Below are positions 46,046-58,800 of a stretch of 64,000 bases of DNA, in pieces. The notes beneath the pieces are model-generated. The model was not told the origin of the DNA. It worked only from the letters and a program-made list of their open reading frames with translations, and ran no database searches. The stretch is from contig NC_135384.1 in NCBI RefSeq assembly GCF_049243985.1, forward strand, positions 11,714,501 to 11,778,500. Reading direction: 5' to 3'. Origin of the DNA: Paroedura picta. Lineage: Eukaryota; Chordata; Lepidosauria; Squamata; Gekkonidae. Position 1 is the first letter of the stretch. Each line of letters opens with the position of its first letter. The position numbers were made by a program, and so were the translations under genes.

Positions 46046-46640
46046 CAAGCGGTGGAAACGTTTCTGCTCCAGACGACACCCCTTAGGCGATCTGACCGAG
46101 GGTTTTGCTCTGCGCGCGTTCCGGATCGCTTTGGATGGGGCGCATGCGGGGCGGCGACAACCAGCGCCTTCCCGGATGCCTCTGCCTACGCGCCCGGCAA
46201 CTGAGACGCGCAACTCGGCGGATCCGCCTCCTGCCGGGCTTCTCTCGCCCAGGGCTCTCCATCTCCTGCGCGCCCACAAGCCCCGCGCGGGGCAAACCGG
46301 ATCCGAAAGGACAGGCGGGGGCGGCTCGCGTCCCCCTCCCTTTGGAGAGGTCTTTGAGGGGAGGGTTCAGAAAGAAGGGGGGGGGAGGGCTGAGTCGGTC
46401 ACGTGACGCGCCGCATCACATGACGAAGCGAAAAAGAAACTTGAGCGGCTTCCCTGCCCGTTGCGCGCGGCTTCCTGTCTTTTTCAGCCGGGCTCTGCGC
46501 GCTGGACACGAGTCAAGTAAGCCCAGGCGACTCCGCAACGCGTAATGTTGCCCTTCCCTGGGGATGGGGCGCCCCCCTCTCCCCCTGGCTTTGCGGCTGG
46601 CCGGGGGCTGCAAGTCTCATGTCCCCCTGAGCGGAGATGG
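46040..46640 (+). promoter_or_regulatory. CpG island promoter of the LOTUS-domain gene
   Basis: CpG frequency and GC content rise sharply compared with the flanks. GTCACGTGAC at 46398-46407 is a perfect E-box palindrome (CLEAR/USF type), with a second, weaker TCACATGAC 46416-46423. No TATA box is seen. A good splice donor (GTAAGC) at 46517 ends a likely untranslated first exon. Confidence 0.7.
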
Positions 46641-46787
46641 TGGCTCGTGGTTAGCTGCGGGACGCCGCCCTAGGGGCTGCTTTGGGGCGGAGGAGCAGAG
46701 TGGGTGCCCGAAGCAGGCTTGGGGGGAAAGGAGTCCCTTTCTGGGGGTGCCTTTCTAGCCTCCTTCCCTTGGAGTGTGGGGTCAAGA

Positions 46788-46990
46788 AGAAGAGGAAGAG
46801 TTGGTTCTTACATGCTGCTTTCCCCCTCCAGGCCAGGCTGGATTCTGGAGGTTTTTGTTGGGGGGATCATTTGGGCCTGACATTGGGGTCCCTGTGGGTG
46901 GGCAGGGAGTTGTGAGTTCTTGCATGGCGCAGGGGGTTGGACTAGATGACCCCGGAGGGGCCTTCTGACTCTGTGATTTTATTTGGAGAA
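46788..46990. repeat. SINE fragment and CR1 tail in intron 1
   Basis: AAGAAGAGGAAGAGTTGGTT is the inverted tail of the second tRNA-SINE family. At 46925-46985 GGGTTGGACTAGATGACCCC marks a CR1 3' end. Confidence 0.6.
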
Positions 46991-47038
46991 TTCTCAAAGT
47001 GGCTTACAGTCGCCTTCCCTTAAAACTTAGAAAATGTG

Positions 47039-47158
47039 CCTCGAGGGTTTTGTCCCCTTTCTTCTTGCTTCTTCTTGCTTCCCAAAATGCGGCTCCCGCC
47101 TCGAGGACAAAACCCTCGAGGCGGGAGCCGCATTTTGGGAAGCAAGAAGAAAGGGGAC
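47039..47158. repeat. Interlocked inverted repeats in intron 1
   Basis: The arm 47052-47106 faces 47114-47158 (GTCCCCTTTCTTCTTGCTTC...CCTCGAGG) with a 10-base extra CTTCTTGCTT unit on the left. In addition CCTCGAGGGTTTTGTCC at 47039-47055 is the exact inverse of 47105-47121. Two hairpins therefore compete for the same bases. Confidence 0.85.
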
Positions 47159-47159
47159 G

Positions 47160-48390
47160 ATCCCAATAACACAAGAGATAAAAAAAAGGAATCTGTCCAA
47201 TGGCTTAATCAAATAATATTAGAAATATAAGATTCTCTGTTATCTCTTTATTATAATTTCCACCTGGACTCAGCTGAGACTCTTATATATTTCTGATATT
47301 ATTTGATTAAGGCATTGGACAAATTCTTTTTTTTTTTTCTTGTTGCATTTTGGGAAGCAGCTGCCCCCTCCTCCCCGGGTTGCTTAATTTTAACTTCTCC
47401 ATCTCTGAACCAGCTTGTGCAAAAACCTTTCCTTTGGCCCAGTAGATGTCACCTCGTAAGGCAGGGCTGGTACGATGTTCAAAACAAGCTCGGTTTTGGG
47501 TGCAGCCTGTTTGAAGTGTCTAGAATGATAGGTTGTGTCGGTCGGTCAGAAATTATAGCGAGGCACCGCAAGATTTGCCACTGGCTTCAGGATGACGGTG
47601 AGATTGGCAGTGCCTAAAACAAAGGGCATTGCCACACATGAGGGCCCTGGTTATTGCCAGAGCCCCCTGCCTCGTGACAACACTGCTTTGAAAGCTGTGG
47701 CTGCCTTGGGCAGGCTTAACTCATCACGCAGTATGGGCTGGCATTTGAAAACAGCTGCCACTGCAGCTCAAAGATCTGCACTAGGTCTCTGAAATTAAGC
47801 TGTAGCAATCATTTGAGAGCTAGCTCCACCTCCTGCAGCAGCCATTTGTGGCAGCCATTTCTTGCTGTGCCCGCCATGCTATATCAGGATTCCAAAAATG
47901 CTCATTAGAATAGGAATCCTTATTGTAATGACTACATAGCCCTCAGTACCGGGGGCTGCATTCTTGGATAAAGAACTGGGAACCAAAACTTCAGCCTTGT
48001 ACCCAAGGCCCTCCTTCCACTCCTGCAGCTCAGTCCTGTGCATGCTTAGTGGAGTTGCCTAAATGCATAGATTTGAACTTTGACCCACTGTTGGAGACTA
48101 ATCCATACCAGTGTGAGATCTCTCTTGGGGGGCGGGGGGGTTCTGCAAGGTTCTTATTTCCCTCTTCTGTTTGTTCTCCATTTAAAGCTTTCAGGATGAA
48201 TCATTTGTAATCTCATATTTGGGTGTCCTCCATAAAACAAAGAACTCGGTATTTCTTTATCCAAATAACTTGGTGATAACGTTGATCACTGGGGTTTAAT
48301 GGCCCAAGGTCTGGGGTTAAATGGGGCTGGGGTTAAATGGCCCAAGGTCAACAAGCTGAAACTGAATCCTGACCAGCCTGTGCTGATGAA
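47160..48390. other. Intron 1 of the LOTUS gene, no exon seen
   Basis: A second copy of CATTTTGGGAAGCA lies near 47346. The phrase TATTTGATTAA with GGACAAATTC near 47300-47330 inverts GAATCTGTCCAATGG near 47190, so the inverted symmetry extends beyond the hairpin. Confidence 0.4.
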
Positions 48391-48394
48391 TTCA

Positions 48395-48750
48395 TACCAT
48401 AGTAATGTTTCGGCTAGACTACTGTAATGGATTTCACAATGACCTATCCTTGGAAGATGGTTTGGGAACTCCATTTGGTACAAAACGGCTACTCTTGGGA
48501 GCTAGGCAGAGTGCGCATATTGCTATTCTGCAGAGGCTCAGCTCCTCACGAATCAGTTACCAGGTTCAATTCAAGGCCTTGGTTTTCACCTATTTACAGG
48601 GAATGTCTTTCCTGCTGTGTTCTGCTGCAGCAACTTGGCTCATTAGAGCCAAAGAAGGCTCTACCCTGGGAATGGCTGAAAACAGCAGTGGCCCATATCT
48701 GAGCATTTTTTTGTGGAATGGTCCCCCTAAGTGGGTCAGGAGGGATCCCA
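48395..48750 (+). repeat. L2-like LINE coding fragment
   Basis: Translation gives FRLDYCNGF and later MLQ-like RLSSSRISYQVQFKAL, the tail of an L2/CR1-group reverse-transcriptase ORF. It is followed by an ATTC array. Confidence 0.65.
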
Positions 48751-48751
48751 G

Positions 48752-48804
48752 ATTCATTCATTCATTCATTCATTCATTCATTCATTCATTCATTCATTCA
48801 TTCA
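48752..48804 (+). repeat. (ATTC)n microsatellite
   Basis: About thirteen units after the LINE fragment. Confidence 0.9.
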
Positions 48805-48959
48805 ATTTCAAGACCTCCTCTATCAGCGGTTCACAACTGTGTTGAAAATACAATAGTTTAAAACTCAATGAAAACAATTAAAATAGATTAGGTGGTAAAC
48901 CACCAGCCGGTTGGTGATCCTTGACGGTTTTTCTGATCGGGACAGGCACTGAGTTATTG

Positions 48960-49095
48960 GGTTGCTGTGGGGGAGGCCCTTATTCAGATATTTATTCATC
49001 TGAACTGGCCTCAACCATAAGCCTGGCAGTAGAGCTCTGTCTTGCAGGCCCTACAGAACTGTGCTTGTTCCATTAGGGCCCTTCAGAGAGCTCAT
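48960..49095 (-). repeat. L2-like LINE fragment, inverted
   Basis: CCATAAGCCTGGCAGTAGAG and TTGCAGGCCCTACAGAAC match the inverted copy at 39720-39790. Confidence 0.6.
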
Positions 49096-49366
49096 TCCTA
49101 TAGAATGATATAATAAAATGTATAAAACAGAAATGGCGAGAAAGGCATTTTAAGAGGAAGCAGGGTATTAGTCAAGGACACTGTTTTTTGGTAAGTCTTA
49201 TTTTGTTCTTGTTAATGCTATGCCATATTATGCAATATTTTTTCCCATTGCTTTCTCATTTTGCAATCCTAGTTCTATTGCATTGCTTGCTGGATGTTGT
49301 TTAGGCTGCCTGATTGCATTGTTTTCATCTTCTGCAATTTGCATTGAACTTCAGTGAAAAAGGTAG

Positions 49367-49427
49367 ACGAATGAATGAATGAATGAATGAATGAATGAAT
49401 GAATGAATGAATGAATGAATGAATGAG
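49367..49427 (+). repeat. (GAAT)n microsatellite
   Basis: About fifteen units in intron 1. Confidence 0.9.
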
Positions 49428-49734
49428 CAAGCATTGTACACCAACTTCATCTTGGGCCCCAAAAGCTTAGGTTGAATTAATGCACTTAAAATTCTTTGGC
49501 AAGTTGTCAGGAAAAGGCATCTTTTGTCTATCACAACCATCAACATTGTCTATCACAACCATCTCTTGTCTATCACAACCATCTCCCATCACTCAGGTGT
49601 GACAAACAGGGAGTATTTAAATGATTCACAGGTTTCAGCAATAGGGCAAAATATATACCCAAGTAAAATATGGCAGGGAGGATATTCAAGGGTGTGAATC
49701 ATGTTGTTACGCTGTACCAGATGGTCTTCACACG

Positions 49735-49808
49735 TCTTTGTAACCCGCCATGAGACGGCTTGCTAAGAATGGCAGGATAAAAATTAATTAATTAATTAAT
49801 TAATAATT
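49735..49808 (+). repeat. LINE 3' tail with (ATTA)n
   Basis: TTTGTAACCCGCCATGAGAC followed by AAAAATTAATTAATTAATTA. It ends ten bases before the acceptor of the first coding exon. Confidence 0.6.
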
Positions 49809-49830
49809 TGTCTTCCAGCTTGAGAATTTG

Positions 49831-52800
49831 ATGGCTCTGGATGTGGTAGACGCTGGTGTCCTGAAACGCAATGTGGTCCGTTTGTTGCTCAAGCACCCTC
49901 AGGGAATCAAAGTTGGGGATTTTACAGGTGCTTTCTACAAGCTTCATGGCCACCACCCCCAGCTGGCTCTTCATGGGTATAGTTCACTCAAGAACTTGCT
50001 GACTGACATGAACAATATGGTGGTTGTAGAGAAGAATTCCCAAAAAACAATCATCAAGTTAGCCAATGGCATTAATCATTGGCTGGATGAAGAAGAAGGA
50101 TGGGACAACTTTGAAGAAGCGTGGGACAGCCCTGAAGAAGAAATGCAGAACGTAAGGAGTGAAGAAACAGAAAATGAAGAAGGTAGTTTTCTAGAGACTA
50201 GTAGCCAAACTTGGCTGGACTTACAGGGTTGGATCCAACCAACTGTTTTGAACAATCTTGCCCTGTTCTCCTAATCTCAGCCCCATCCCACATGGGTTTT
50301 GTCCATGCAGGTCTCACCATGGTCAGCCTACCTTTTTTTGGAGTGGTCAGAGGGTTGTATCCAACTCAACAGCTAGCACTTCAATAACTCTGTTCAATCT
50401 CAAAATGTGGAGCAGTTGGATCACTAGCTTCCCTACAGTACAGAGTCAAAGGCCGGGGTATACTCTTAACATTTTGAGATTGAATAGAGGTATTGGAGTA
50501 CCAATTTTCTCACAAGTGAGAGGAACAACCACTGAGGAAAATTCCCTTTGAAAACGGGAGATATCTGGAACCAGTTCGGGTTGGATGCTACGATAAGCCA
50601 ACATAATAAGAAGAGACTTTTTACTTTTCTTTATCCTGTATTAATTTTGTTAATATTGTTAGTAGCTTTGGAATATTTTATAGCCCAGCAAAGTCCCAGG
50701 TGGCAGCCCTGTTGAGATTGTGACCCCTGATGCCCCGTGCTGTCTCACATTGTACTCTGCGAGCAGAAAGTGCATTACATCTCTTGCTGCTTCTCTCTGT
50801 TCTCCTGCCAGATCTTTGTGATTCTGCTTCCCTGGATATGGATTTCTCTACAGACGCCTCCGTACCACAGAAGATGGAGGGAAAGAAATCTGGTAAGGTT
50901 GTGTTTGTAATCCAACCAACCAACATCTGCAGGGCCCCTGCTCCCCCCTCCCCCCCAGATACCCACTAAGACTCCTGGACCTGTTTGAGCTATTACTGTT
51001 TAGGTTATACTGTTATGTTATACTGTTACCCAGTTATATCATCAATTAATAATATGAATGTTATAGTTATTATATATATGTTTTCATGTATCGTTTCAGT
51101 TATATGTAAACTGCCCTGAGCCTTCGGGGAGGGCGGTATATAAATATGAATGAATGAATGAATGAATGAATGAATGAATGAATGAATGAATGAATGAATG
51201 AATCTGTGTAACAAAGTGGAATCCACCATCTTGCTGTTTCCCTGGGGTATGTTTTGATTGAGCTAAATAGATACCAGAGAAGGGGCACGGTTAGCCTTTT
51301 GGGAGAGGAGTATCGCTTCTTCATACGGCCTGCTTCTGTGATTCGGAGGTGGCATCTTACAGTTGTCACATCTTACAGTGGGGAAAAGGAGAGTAAATAT
51401 ACAAGATCAGTGGCCAAACTGATTTGGCAGTGTCCTTAGGTCTGGATCAACGTCTGCATATGTATTAGCATGAGAGAGAAAAAGTGAATACAGGTGTCTG
51501 TTGGTGGTGTTTAAACCCAGCTAGGCTTAACACAGTTTGTAACAACGATCAACGTATTACCTGGAAGAGTCCTGTGGTTCTGAAACTTTTGTCCTATGCA
51601 CCAAGAATAAACCCCGCTGAATTCAACAGGACTGTCTTCCAAGTCATTGGGCACTGGAATCTGGCAGGATGTTGGGCACTCTCTTCCCATTAGAGAAAAC
51701 CTATTTCCTGCCTCCAGGGATTGTGGGTAGGAGAGTACCCCGTTGTCACAGCAGCCTTCTCTTTTTGAAGTCAAAGTAACCATCACGGTCAATCCAGGGC
51801 TCTGTGTCCCCCCCCCCCCCCCCGCCAGTTTCTTAGTAAAGTCAAGATGTCTTCTGAGATGACACAACAGTTTCCGGACAGAAATATTAATTTTTTTATC
51901 GTTACAGTCCTGATCACCGCCCTCTTGCCTATCTTAAAAATCCTTCAAGATTACCCCGAAGGTCTGAAACTACAAACGCTGACACAGCACTTGAAGAAGC
52001 GTGGGTTTGACTTGGAGCGTTTCAGCCAAGACATGGACTATGGTGACGCCATGTACTGCCTGCTTGACATGCCCGGGCTCCATTTGTTTTTTTTTAATGA
52101 CATAACGCCCGACAACTGTGTGGTCCAGCTTCTTTCCAGCAGCCCTGGCCTTCTGGCCTTGCCACTGAGTGCTGGTCCTTCTTGGCACATGCCCCCATCG
52201 TCCAGTGCTGTGGCCACTGCCTCTCAGCATTTGATGGCAACAAAGCCAGGTAAGAAGACCACCCACTCTAAGACAGCCTTTCTCAACATTTTACCATTGA
52301 GAAGCCCTGGGAACATTCTTCAGGCTTTGAGAAACCCCAGAAGTGATGCCATCATCAGAATATGGGTGGGAGGCAGGGCTGTGGGCACATCCCCCTGGAG
52401 CCCCCTCCCCTTCCCACCCCCTCCAGGCCCCTCATTGGCCATTTGGTGTGGTCAGCATGATCATATGTGGTCATATGATCCGATAAATGCTTAACACAAC
52501 TAAAATATCTATGAAATTACTTCACTCCCACCCATTCAGGAAACCCGTTCAGGGCTGCCAGGTAACCCCAGGGTTTCACAAAACCCTGGCTGAGAAAGCC
52601 TGCCCTATGTTAGTGGGTTTGATAACACAGCCCTGGTGACACTCTAGCAAAGGGACCTTTGATTCAGCAAATAACTCTTGAACTTTACTCGATAAACAAT
52701 ACTGTGCTGAGAGTCTCCGTTTGGAGCTCTGACTGAGGGCTCTCATAACTGGGCATGACCCTACGTTGTGGATGCCTGAATCCATTCTGACTTTTAAACA

Positions 52801-55800
52801 AAGGTATTCTCTCTCTCTTTTGGTCTTGTGTGAAGGTAAGAAGAAAAAACAGAAGAAGGGTCACGATGTTCAAGGGAAAAAGACAAAATGTAAGTTGATA
52901 ATGCGAAATATCGTCCATGTACGGTTTAATCTCCTTATACTGTAGCCTGAGCAAGAGTCGTAGTTTTTCCAGACATCCCAGCCTGGTTTCATGGCCTCTC
53001 TATTATCCCTTCATTTCCATTCAGTGCCTTTTCTGAGAACTATTGCAGCTTTCTTTCCTTGGTACCATGTGATCAGTCCACATCCGTTTTCTATTGTGCT
53101 TTCACGTGAACCTCTGTTATGAGGTAAAATTTAACGCCTTGTGTTTTGAATGTTCCATGTGATTACATGTCTCAGAAGAATTCAAGGCTCTGGCTCATGG
53201 GAAAGTAGTATGGTTTTGTTAGCCCAGTCAACCAGTTAGTGAGGTTTAGTTTTCATTGTATACCTCTCTGGGGAGACTGAGTAAAAAAAAAAAACTGGCT
53301 GAGGTGGAGAGAGGATCCGTGTCCACACTAGTAATCACTCTGTTAAATTGATAATAGTTGAAGTTGAGTGAGGGCCTGGCCCAGGCTTTCTCAAACAGGG
53401 TTCCATGAAATCCTGGGGTTTCTTGACATCCCTGGAAGGGTTTCCCAAATGGGTAGGAGTTGATTAATTTTTTATATATTTTAAATTTGTTCAACATTTA
53501 TCGGGTAATATGACCATAGAAGAGCCTCTTGTGGCGCAGGGTGGTAAGGCAGCAGAAATGCTGTCTGAGGCTGTCTGCCCATGAGGCTGGGAGTTCAATC
53601 CCAGCAGCCGGCTCAAGGTTGACTCAGCCTTCCATCCTTCCGAGGTCGGTAAAATGAGTACCCAGCTTGCTTGCTGGGGGGTAAATGGTAATGACTGGGG
53701 AAGGCCCTGGCAAACTACCTCGTATTGAGTCTGACATGAAAATGCTAGAGGGCGTCACCCCAAGGGTCAGACATGACTCGGTGCTTGCACAGGGGATACC
53801 TTTACCTTTACCTATGACCATAGATGGTCATGTCAACCTGCCCTCCCCTTCCAAAATGGCCAGTGATGGGCCTGGAGGGGGTAGGAAGGGGAGGGGCTTG
53901 TTTGGGTGTGTACATAGCTATGCTTCCCAACAATATTCGGCATGATCATGCCACTTCCAGGGATTCTTGAAGCCTGAAGAATATTTCAGGAGTTTCTGAA
54001 TGGTAGAAAAATTGAGAAAGGTTGGCCTAGCCTAAAGCTAACTTCATAGCAGAATGGAGATTCGATCTTGAGTTTGGTGTGCATCCTTGCATGCATTCAT
54101 GCAGATACCTTCTCAAGGTAACACAAAGAGATTTTGCAATTCTTACCGGCTTCATTTGAGTAGCAGCCTCTTGCCAAAAAGCACAGCTGGGCATATACAT
54201 ATGATTCATCAATAATTTTCCTGATTGATGAAGGATTTCATTGGGATGTCTAAAGAAGATATACTTGGATCTGTGTTGACTGATTGCATATTTGATTGTC
54301 ATGGGAGATGCTTCAGATGTTGATAGGCTTCCTTTTTTTCTCTGACAGCCCTAGCAGAAGTCTTGGAATTAGTCACCAGCTTCCTAAATAACTATCATTC
54401 GGGACTGAAGGTGAAGAAATTGCAGGAGCTTCTTCTGACCATGAAGGGATTTGATCTGGAGAAGTTCAGCATTGCCCAAGGCCACAAGGACACGCTGGAA
54501 TTTTTGGAGCACCAAATGCCCCAAATGCCCAAACTTAAGATCAAGTACAACGAGAACAGACTCAAGTGTCTTGTTAAGCAAGGTGAAGGAAGGAGGGGCA
54601 AACTGTGGTGGTTAGGTTCCATTCTGTATTCCTTAGGTCAGGTAACGCAGCTTAAATTGACCTTGTGAGTTCCTGGTCTTGCTTAATGCACCTAGATCCA
54701 AAAATGTATCTCAGAGTTCAATCCGCAATCTCTTGGTTCTGAGTTAATAAACGTTAGCCCCAGCGGTGGTAGTAACTTGAAGCCCTTGTGGTTGAATAAT
54801 GACAAGTTATACCTCTGACTTGTAGTTGCTGTTTCCATTTGAGCAATAGACAAGTATAATATATACTCGAGTATACTACACTCGATCTTAGCCAAAAGGC
54901 CGAGAAGCAATGGAGCCTATTTTGTTCCAGTGGCACTCAAACTCTTCCAATCTAAGACAATTGCTCAAATGGTTTACGGCAGGGGTAGTCAACCTGTGGT
55001 CCTCCAGATGTCCATGGACTACAATTCCCATGAGCCCCTGCCAGCGGTTGCTGGTGGGGGCTCATGGGAATTGTAGTCCATGGACATCTGGAGGACCACA
55101 GGTTGACTACCCCTGGTTTACGGGACCTTTTTAGGGCCACCAACCTCTTGCTTTGCCCCACTTGAGCGGGTTCAAACAAAATTTCTTAGAGTGTTACTTC
55201 AGGTTCCAAACTGTGTTTCGAACTCACGGATACGTCTAGAGACAGGGTTTCCAAAATTCAAAGCGAAAGCAGTAACTTCGTCCATCTCCCTATGGTTAAA
55301 GGCGCACTGGGCCACAGCTGGTTTACTTCCTTCAATCCTCTGTGACAGTTTTAAATCCCAGTGGCTGTTGGCAGCCAGCTGGGTGACCCTGGGCTCGCCA
55401 TAGCCCTGATAAAGCCGTTCTGACTGAGCAGGAATATCAGGGCTCTCTCAGCCTCACCCACCTCACAAGGTGTCTGTTGTGGGGAGAGGAAAGGGAAGGC
55501 GAATGTAAGCCGTTTTGAGACTCCTTCGGGTAGAGAAAGTGGCATATAAGAACTAACTCCTCTTCTTCTTTTAAACAAAGGAGTTCTTCTCTCAGTCTTA
55601 AGACAGGGTGAAAAGAAGCTGCACATTGTAATTCCCTAAGAAAGTGTTCTTAGACTAGACCTGTTAATCCAGCGATTGCCAAGGCTTGGTTCTAGAGCAC
55701 TAACTTGCATTCTTTGGGCTGCTGGGAAGTAGTTACACATCTGTATTCCATCCTATACAGTGACTGGAGCAAGCAGTCATCTATCCTGGCTAATCCGACA

Positions 55801-58800
55801 CTTTGTAATTTCTTCTCGCCTTGTCAGGTCCTGGTGTTAAAAGTGCTCCTCCCTTGCCCCATGTCCAGTCTCGGGTGGAGTCAACAAAAAAGGTGGCACC
55901 CCCACGTGCTACACCAGGTAAATCTCCAGTATCCACAGTTCCAGCACAACACAGTTCTTTATGCATATTTCACGATTAGAAGGCATCTGTTAGTTAGGAA
56001 CTGAGATAGTGACCAAAGATCACTGAATGGAAGATTTTTCAAAAGAGTTTTCTTTCTTCTGCTGCTTCAGGGTTGGCTGACAGCCTTGGTATTGGCCCCC
56101 TTACAAAAAGGGGAACACCATGTCCCTCGTGCTTTCCCCTCTGCTTTTTAATTCCCATCTCCCTAAGGATGCCAACCTCCAAGTGTGATCTGGGAATCTT
56201 TCCATGATTACAGTTCATCTGCAGTCTACAGAGATGGGTCCCCCTCGAGAAAATGGATTGACTGGATGGCATTGCGCCCTAGTGAGGTCTATGTCCACCC
56301 CAAGTTCCATCCCCCAAACTCCAGGAGTTTCTCAACCTGGACCTGGCAACCCTAACCACATATCCCCCATCGGATAGGGAGAGGGAGCAGACCTTATTTT
56401 GTGATTTACCTCAGAAGCAAATGGTACAGATTGAAATTGCATGGTGCATTTAGTTATCATACTGCATTTAGTTTTGAAGAGAACGAGTCCTTTGCTCGAT
56501 TAGACTGAGATCGATCTATTCCAGCCTTCTCAGTGGGGGCCAGCAAGTGAAAGATCTGTTTTTGAGGTTCTTCAGAACACATTGAGTTGGAGGTTAGGCC
56601 CTGTTCATTATACTCAGAGACAGTGCATAGTTACTGGGCCATCTGTCCAGCGTCTTGCAATTTTGGTAATTGTGTTCTTCCTTCCTAGGTGTTGGAGGCA
56701 TCTCTAAGCCACTGTTCAGAGAAGACACCAAAGCCGGTCCAGGTGCTTCAAGGCTATTGCAGAACGGGCTGCCCTCCGGGATACCTGTCCCATCTGCTGT
56801 AATTCCAAAGTGTCCATCCTCAAAGGAGAAGCATGGTGCCTCTTCAGGCAAAGAGAAGAGTGCTCCACAGCCTCACTCTGATATTCCAGCCCAGCAGTTG
56901 AACACGCACCAGTTGGGTGGACAATCTGTGACTGGAAAGTCATCATGTCCTACATATGCCCAGGTGCTAAGCCAATCCAGCCTGACCAAGCCCTCTCAGT
57001 CTGAGCACCAGGATGAGCTGAAACAGCAGGTGGCCCACATCCTTGCCAGGCACCCTGAGGGCATGTCCCTGTTCCAGTTCCGCGCTGCCTACAGCACTAC
57101 CTATCAGAATCACCTGCCCCTGGGAAATGCTTCCTCTGCCAAGCAGCGTCTGCTGGAAATGTCGGACATTGTCTGCGTGAAAGGCTGTGGGGTTCAAACC
57201 TTGATACTGCCCGTATCCCCTGAAGAGCCCTCTACGAAGCCTGGTAAGTGTTGTCATGTATTATCTGACCATACAATGTTTGTCTCCTGGACATCTGCAC
57301 ACTTAATCTGATCCTGGATCTGGCCTGCCATGTACAGACCTCTAAACCCATACAATGGTGGAGGAACAAATTGAAGTATTCACGCCAGCCAGGGGAGTTT
57401 CTGGTTTTCTAGAAATATCTTAAGTTTAGCATCCAAGGAGGAGGGGATGTACTTTTGCACCTTAGTTTTGTAAGACCATCTCTCACGATCTTGGCAGCCA
57501 TTTTGGTTCAGTGGTGTTTTCTGAGCTTGCCTGAATCACTTAAAATGGCTTCTGAGATCTCCTGAGGCAGTTTGTGGTGATGTCGGTGATCTTTTATTTC
57601 ATTGTCAAACTGAAAGACTGTCCGTGGTGGAAGAAGGGTAGGCGGGAAGGGTATGGAGTAACCGAACCCTGGACGGAAAGTAGGCGAATCAAAGAGTGGG
57701 GAATGAGCACCAGGGATGGCGAGAAGAGAAATCCCTCCCCCATGAGCCTTGCAGGCCCTCCTCCAATATGTATCGTTTAGTATAGTTTTAAAACAAATCA
57801 ACACGTTCCCTGTAACATGTCAAAACTAGAATTCTCAAATTGCCCTTCTAAATTCTCCTACCCTTACAACCTCATAAGCAGTTCTATCTAAAGATTTAGA
57901 GTGGAAGGATATGCAGTGCATAAAAGAGCAAGAGGGATGGGTGGGAGAAACACTGAGGAAAGTTTATGTAACCTTTCACTGGGAAAGCCCCTGATGGCCC
58001 TGACGGTAGCAGTCAGTACATTGTGCTCTTTTGGTTGAGTGAGCTCCCCCTCACTGGCAGTCTTCAAGCAAAGGTTGGATACACACTTTTCTTGGATGCT
58101 TTAGGATGCTTAGGGCTGATCCCGCGTTGAGCAGGGGGTTGGACTAGATGGCCTGTATGGCCCCTTCCAACTCTATGATTCTATGAGGATGCTTAGGGCT
58201 GATCCTGCGTTGAGCAGGGGGTTGGACTAGATGGCCTGTGTGGCCCCTTCCAACTCTATGATTCTGTGATTCTATGATTTATCCAACAAGCTTTGTCCAC
58301 AAAGCTAGAAAAGAATAGAGCAGCAAAAGGAATGGGGTAGGGGAAACCCTAAGGAAAGATTTATTTATTTATTTATATTTATATACCGCCTTCCCCTGAA
58401 GGCTCAGGGCGGTTTACAGGGAACAGGGAACAGACACAGATAACCCTGAGGGCATGTCAGGGTTAAGATGATTCCTCCCCCCTCCCTCCCATGGTAAAGA
58501 GAGAAACAGTGGTAATGAAACTGTTAATTTTGTGCTGGGAAAGGCCCTTACAGTAGAGGTTGGTAGACTGTGCTCTCCTGGTTAAATTAATCCAACAAGC
58601 TTTGCCCATGAAGCTCTACTGCATGAGTGATGTTGAGATTGATGGCTACAATCAGTGGCTTCGGCCTGAGGAGGGGAAGTCTTGTAGTGCCCTTCTGTGT
58701 GTACTCAGCACTTGATGCAAATCCAGTTTTCTTTGCCTCAAGCTTTGGGGAGGCACCTTGCTGATTCCCTGCCTTCACATCTCTTAAATGCTGCTGATGT

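Noticed and set aside
45864-46406. 180-codon plus-strand frame across the CpG island
   Set aside because: It runs through the 138-bp palindromic repeat and a CpG island, where long frames arise by composition. No domain is visible.
46420-46545. ATG in exon 1 of the LOTUS gene (MTKRKRNLSG...)
   Set aside because: If spliced at 46517 to 49819 this frame meets a stop at once (ACT TGA), so it is at most an upstream ORF.
49325-49546. Frames with repeated SFIH (also 48405-48845 and 51026-51369)
   Set aside because: SFIH repeats are translations of ATTC/GAAT microsatellites.
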